Both the position numbers and the translations under genes were made by a program. A DNA stretch of 64,000 bases. It comes from Oscillospiraceae bacterium. GTDB taxonomy: Bacteria > Bacillota > Clostridia > Oscillospirales > Oscillospiraceae. The notes under the pieces were generated by a model. The model was not told where the DNA came from. It worked only from the letters and a program-made list of their open reading frames with translations, and ran no database searches. Shown piece after piece: positions 62,204 through 64,000 of the stretch (positions are counted from its first letter, which is position 1; each line of letters starts with the position of its first letter). Where the stretch lies: assembly GCA_009784725.1 (NCBI GenBank), contig WQXS01000001.1, positions 1 through 64,000 of the forward strand, given 5' to 3'.

Positions 62204-63511
62204 ATGAAAAAAATTATAGTAATATTACTTGTTTTGGTATTTATACTCTCTCCGCTGATACCCGGTAAAGTTTCCGCAAACCCCGGCGCAACCAGGTTTG
62301 AAATCGGAAGTAATATAGTTGCCACAAGAGACAGGCAACTTGTTGTTCCTGTTTCTGTCACAGGTAACCCCGATGGATTTGCGGCAGTCGGATTAGAGTT
62401 TGTCTTCAATCCTGCACATTTGCAACTTAAAACTGCACGGCTTCGCACAGATGGAGTTGCTCCGCCAAGTCCGACTCTGAGAATAAGCGCAGAAACCGAT
62501 ATTAAAGATGTCAGTGATGGAACACAGTGGATATCAATAGTGGATACCCGAAATCTTGCAGATTGGAGCGGCGAAGGTGTTCTAATGAACTTAACGTTTG
62601 ATGTTGTTGCACCAAGTTCTGTGGAATCTACTACGATAAATATGGATTTTACATCTTCTCCAAATGGGAGACCTGTAAATGCTGAAACCGGTCTGCTTGT
62701 ACCAAATGTAGGGTTACTAAACGGCGGTTTATCAAGTGTCACCATCTCTGCAAGTGAGCAGGGGCCGGGGGGGCAAAGGCCTGAGGGTCATTTTGGTGTT
62801 ACTATACAAAACCCGGGTACGGGTGCAACGGGACAGGGCTGGTATCTTCCGGCTGCGCAAGTGCCGCTCTTTGCAGGAACACCTGCTGCGGGGCAGACAT
62901 TTAATAACTGGACACTTGCTCCGGGATCGCCAAATATAAGATTTGCAAACGCAAATAATGCAACAACAACATTTCCGATGCCGGCTCAGGATATAACGGT
63001 TATCGCAAACTGGAACGCAGCAACGACGTATTCGGTTACGGTTAACTCCGATGGTGCAACGGGTGCATCGGGTGCAGGTCAGTATGCCGAAGGTGCAACG
63101 GTTAATATCAATGCCGGAACACGGGCAGGATGGACATTTGTCAGATGGACAATGAACCCGACCACTGTCACACCTGCAAGTGCAACGACTGCATCAACTT
63201 CATTTACAATGCCTGCACGAAATGTTGTGGCTTCTGCGACATGGAGAAATGACGCAACAGGTGAGGAAGAGGTCAGCAGCGGCGGCGGCGGAGGCAGCGG
63301 TTCAGGTAACGAGCAGGGTCAAAACCCCGGCGGCGGCAGCGGCTCGGGTGGATTCGGCAACGTACCGCAAACAAATGTAGCCGATATAGGCGGCACAATG
63401 GCATTAATGGCAGTATCAATCACAATGACGGCAGTACTTGGCACCTGCCTGTTCTTCCACTTAAAATCCAACAGAAAGCGTACTAATTACAGTTCAACAA
63501 ATGGCAGTTAA
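62204..63511 (+). CDS. Wall-anchored single-cohesin protein with sortase signal
   Basis: The 435-residue protein has a signal peptide (1-25), one cohesin domain (about 28-185; VVPVSVTGNPDGFAAVGLEF, NLTFDVVA), two InlB B-repeat-like modules (about 205-345), a Gly/Ser linker and a C-terminal sorting signal: VPQTN (387-391), a hydrophobic helix and KSNRKR. The motif resembles the NPQTN recognised by class B sortases, and such a sortase is encoded next. The protein would be a minimal anchoring scaffoldin displaying one cohesin. Confidence 0.83.
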   Translation: MKKIIVILLVLVFILSPLIPGKVSANPGATRFEIGSNIVATRDRQLVVPVSVTGNPDGFAAVGLEFVFNPAHLQLKTARLRTDGVAPPSPTLRISAETDIKDVSDGTQWISIVDTRNLADWSGEGVLMNLTFDVVAPSSVESTTINMDFTSSPNGRPVNAETGLLVPNVGLLNGGLSSVTISASEQGPGGQRPEGHFGVTIQNPGTGATGQGWYLPAAQVPLFAGTPAAGQTFNNWTLAPGSPNIRFANANNATTTFPMPAQDITVIANWNAATTYSVTVNSDGATGASGAGQYAEGATVNINAGTRAGWTFVRWTMNPTTVTPASATTASTSFTMPARNVVASATWRNDATGEEEVSSGGGGGSGSGNEQGQNPGGGSGSGGFGNVPQTNVADIGGTMALMAVSITMTAVLGTCLFFHLKSNRKRTNYSSTNGS

Positions 63512-63512
63512 A

Positions 63513-64000
63513 ATGGCAGCTAAAACAATTACAAAAACAGAAAAACCTGCTCCGGTATCGGGAAAATCCTCCAAAACTACCGGAGCAGAGCAAAAAAAAT
63601 TCTATAAGAAAAGCCCTTTCAGCAAAGCATCAACAACGGTTATTTTAATACTCGGAATCGTATTATTTGGCGGCATAGCTGTATTTACAACCTTTGCCGT
63701 CAAATCGCATTTGGACGCACTTAAAGCCTCCGAAGACGAATATGCTTATCTGCGGGGTTTGGCTGAAGGCACAGAGCACAAGCTCGATGCGGACGGAATG
63801 ATTCAACTCAGCGCACTCGATAACGAAATGCGCGCGATTAACCCCGACTATGTTTGCTGGATTCGCATCGGCGGAACAAACATCGATTATCCGGTTGTGC
63901 GAGGGCCGGACAATGAAAAATATCTTCACACATCATTTCAGGGTGAAGAAAATATCGCAGGCGCAATATTTATGGACTACCGCAACATCGGAGAACGCTT
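63513..64000 (+). CDS. Class B sortase (3' end outside window)
   Basis: At least 162 residues: a Lys-rich cytoplasmic end, one membrane helix (TTVILILGIVLFGGIAVF) and the sortase B barrel start (NPDYVCWIRIGGTNIDYPVV; NEKYLHTSFQGEENIAGAIF). The catalytic His, Cys and Arg lie beyond or at the window edge. It starts 1 nt after the cohesin stop, or 8 nt before it if the in-frame ATG at 63501 is used. Neither has a clear ribosome site, so coupling to the cohesin gene is likely. It should attach the cohesin protein to the wall. Confidence 0.88.
   Translation, partial: MAAKTITKTEKPAPVSGKSSKTTGAEQKKFYKKSPFSKASTTVILILGIVLFGGIAVFTTFAVKSHLDALKASEDEYAYLRGLAEGTEHKLDADGMIQLSALDNEMRAINPDYVCWIRIGGTNIDYPVVRGPDNEKYLHTSFQGEENIAGAIFMDYRNIGER

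Overview
The window looks like a chromosomal segment of an anaerobic, low-to-mid GC Gram-positive bacterium of the class Clostridia. The evidence is a PolC-type replicative polymerase, the Firmicutes order nnr-recG-pyrH-frr-uppS-cdsA-dxr-rseP-ispG-polC, a SleB-type cortex hydrolase, an HPr-like protein, a class B sortase, and strong GGAGG ribosome sites with TTGACA-N17-TATAAT promoters. Cohesin and dockerin domains plus secreted or lipoprotein glycoside hydrolase functions suggest a polysaccharide-degrading lifestyle. The assignment is by inference; no rRNA is present.

Layout. 1-1950: sparse region with an AAA/DUF4143 ATPase and gene debris. 1990-10256: a surface-glycan cluster (UlaG-like hydrolase, CMP-sugar type cytidylyltransferase, 2-hydroxyacid dehydrogenase, SDR, two-gene Wzm/Wzt exporter, GtrA). 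It is split by a 2.9-kb islet carrying hipBA and an HTH-HipA-like fusion kinase, bounded by 47/49-identical direct repeats. 10275-13466: a KAP-family NTPase. 13704-17877 (minus): GT2 glycosyltransferase, an HTH-cupin-acyl-CoA synthetase fusion and a class II aldolase. 17925-31719 (minus): core housekeeping run from polC back to nnr. The PolC here has no proofreading exonuclease domain. 31850-35522 (plus): pheST. 35700-38617: transglutaminase-like protein, HPr-like protein and methylglyoxal synthase. 38842-42661: a nuclease-methyltransferase fusion with a specificity subunit. 42735-42935: an RNA gene whose 3' part folds as a tRNA-Ala(GGC). 42961-46440 (minus): Fur-family regulator, hemerythrin, SleB-like hydrolase, histidine phosphatase. 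46604-55790 (plus): D-threonine-aldolase-like enzyme, GH5 lipoprotein, sugar ABC transporter and GH2 beta-galactosidase, a plausible beta-glycan uptake and breakdown module. 55815-57857: phasin-like protein and UbiB kinase. 57872-58846: two paralogous type I toxin-antitoxin-like loci. 59011-64000: a dockerin surface protein, a cohesin wall protein and a class B sortase (cut by the window end).

Two further layers stand out. Short palindromic repeats with a conserved core (close to AGAACCGTCCCCCTG) and variable but self-complementary arms are scattered over about 30 kb. Some sit in frame inside essential genes (polC, uppS, recG, pheT). Two longer inverted-repeat elements (128 and 190 bp) lie between genes. 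The strongest candidates for something new are the twin small-toxin loci with compensatory RNA stem changes, the compact cohesin/dockerin/sortase B cassette, the repeat-bounded HipA islet and the variable-arm palindromes.
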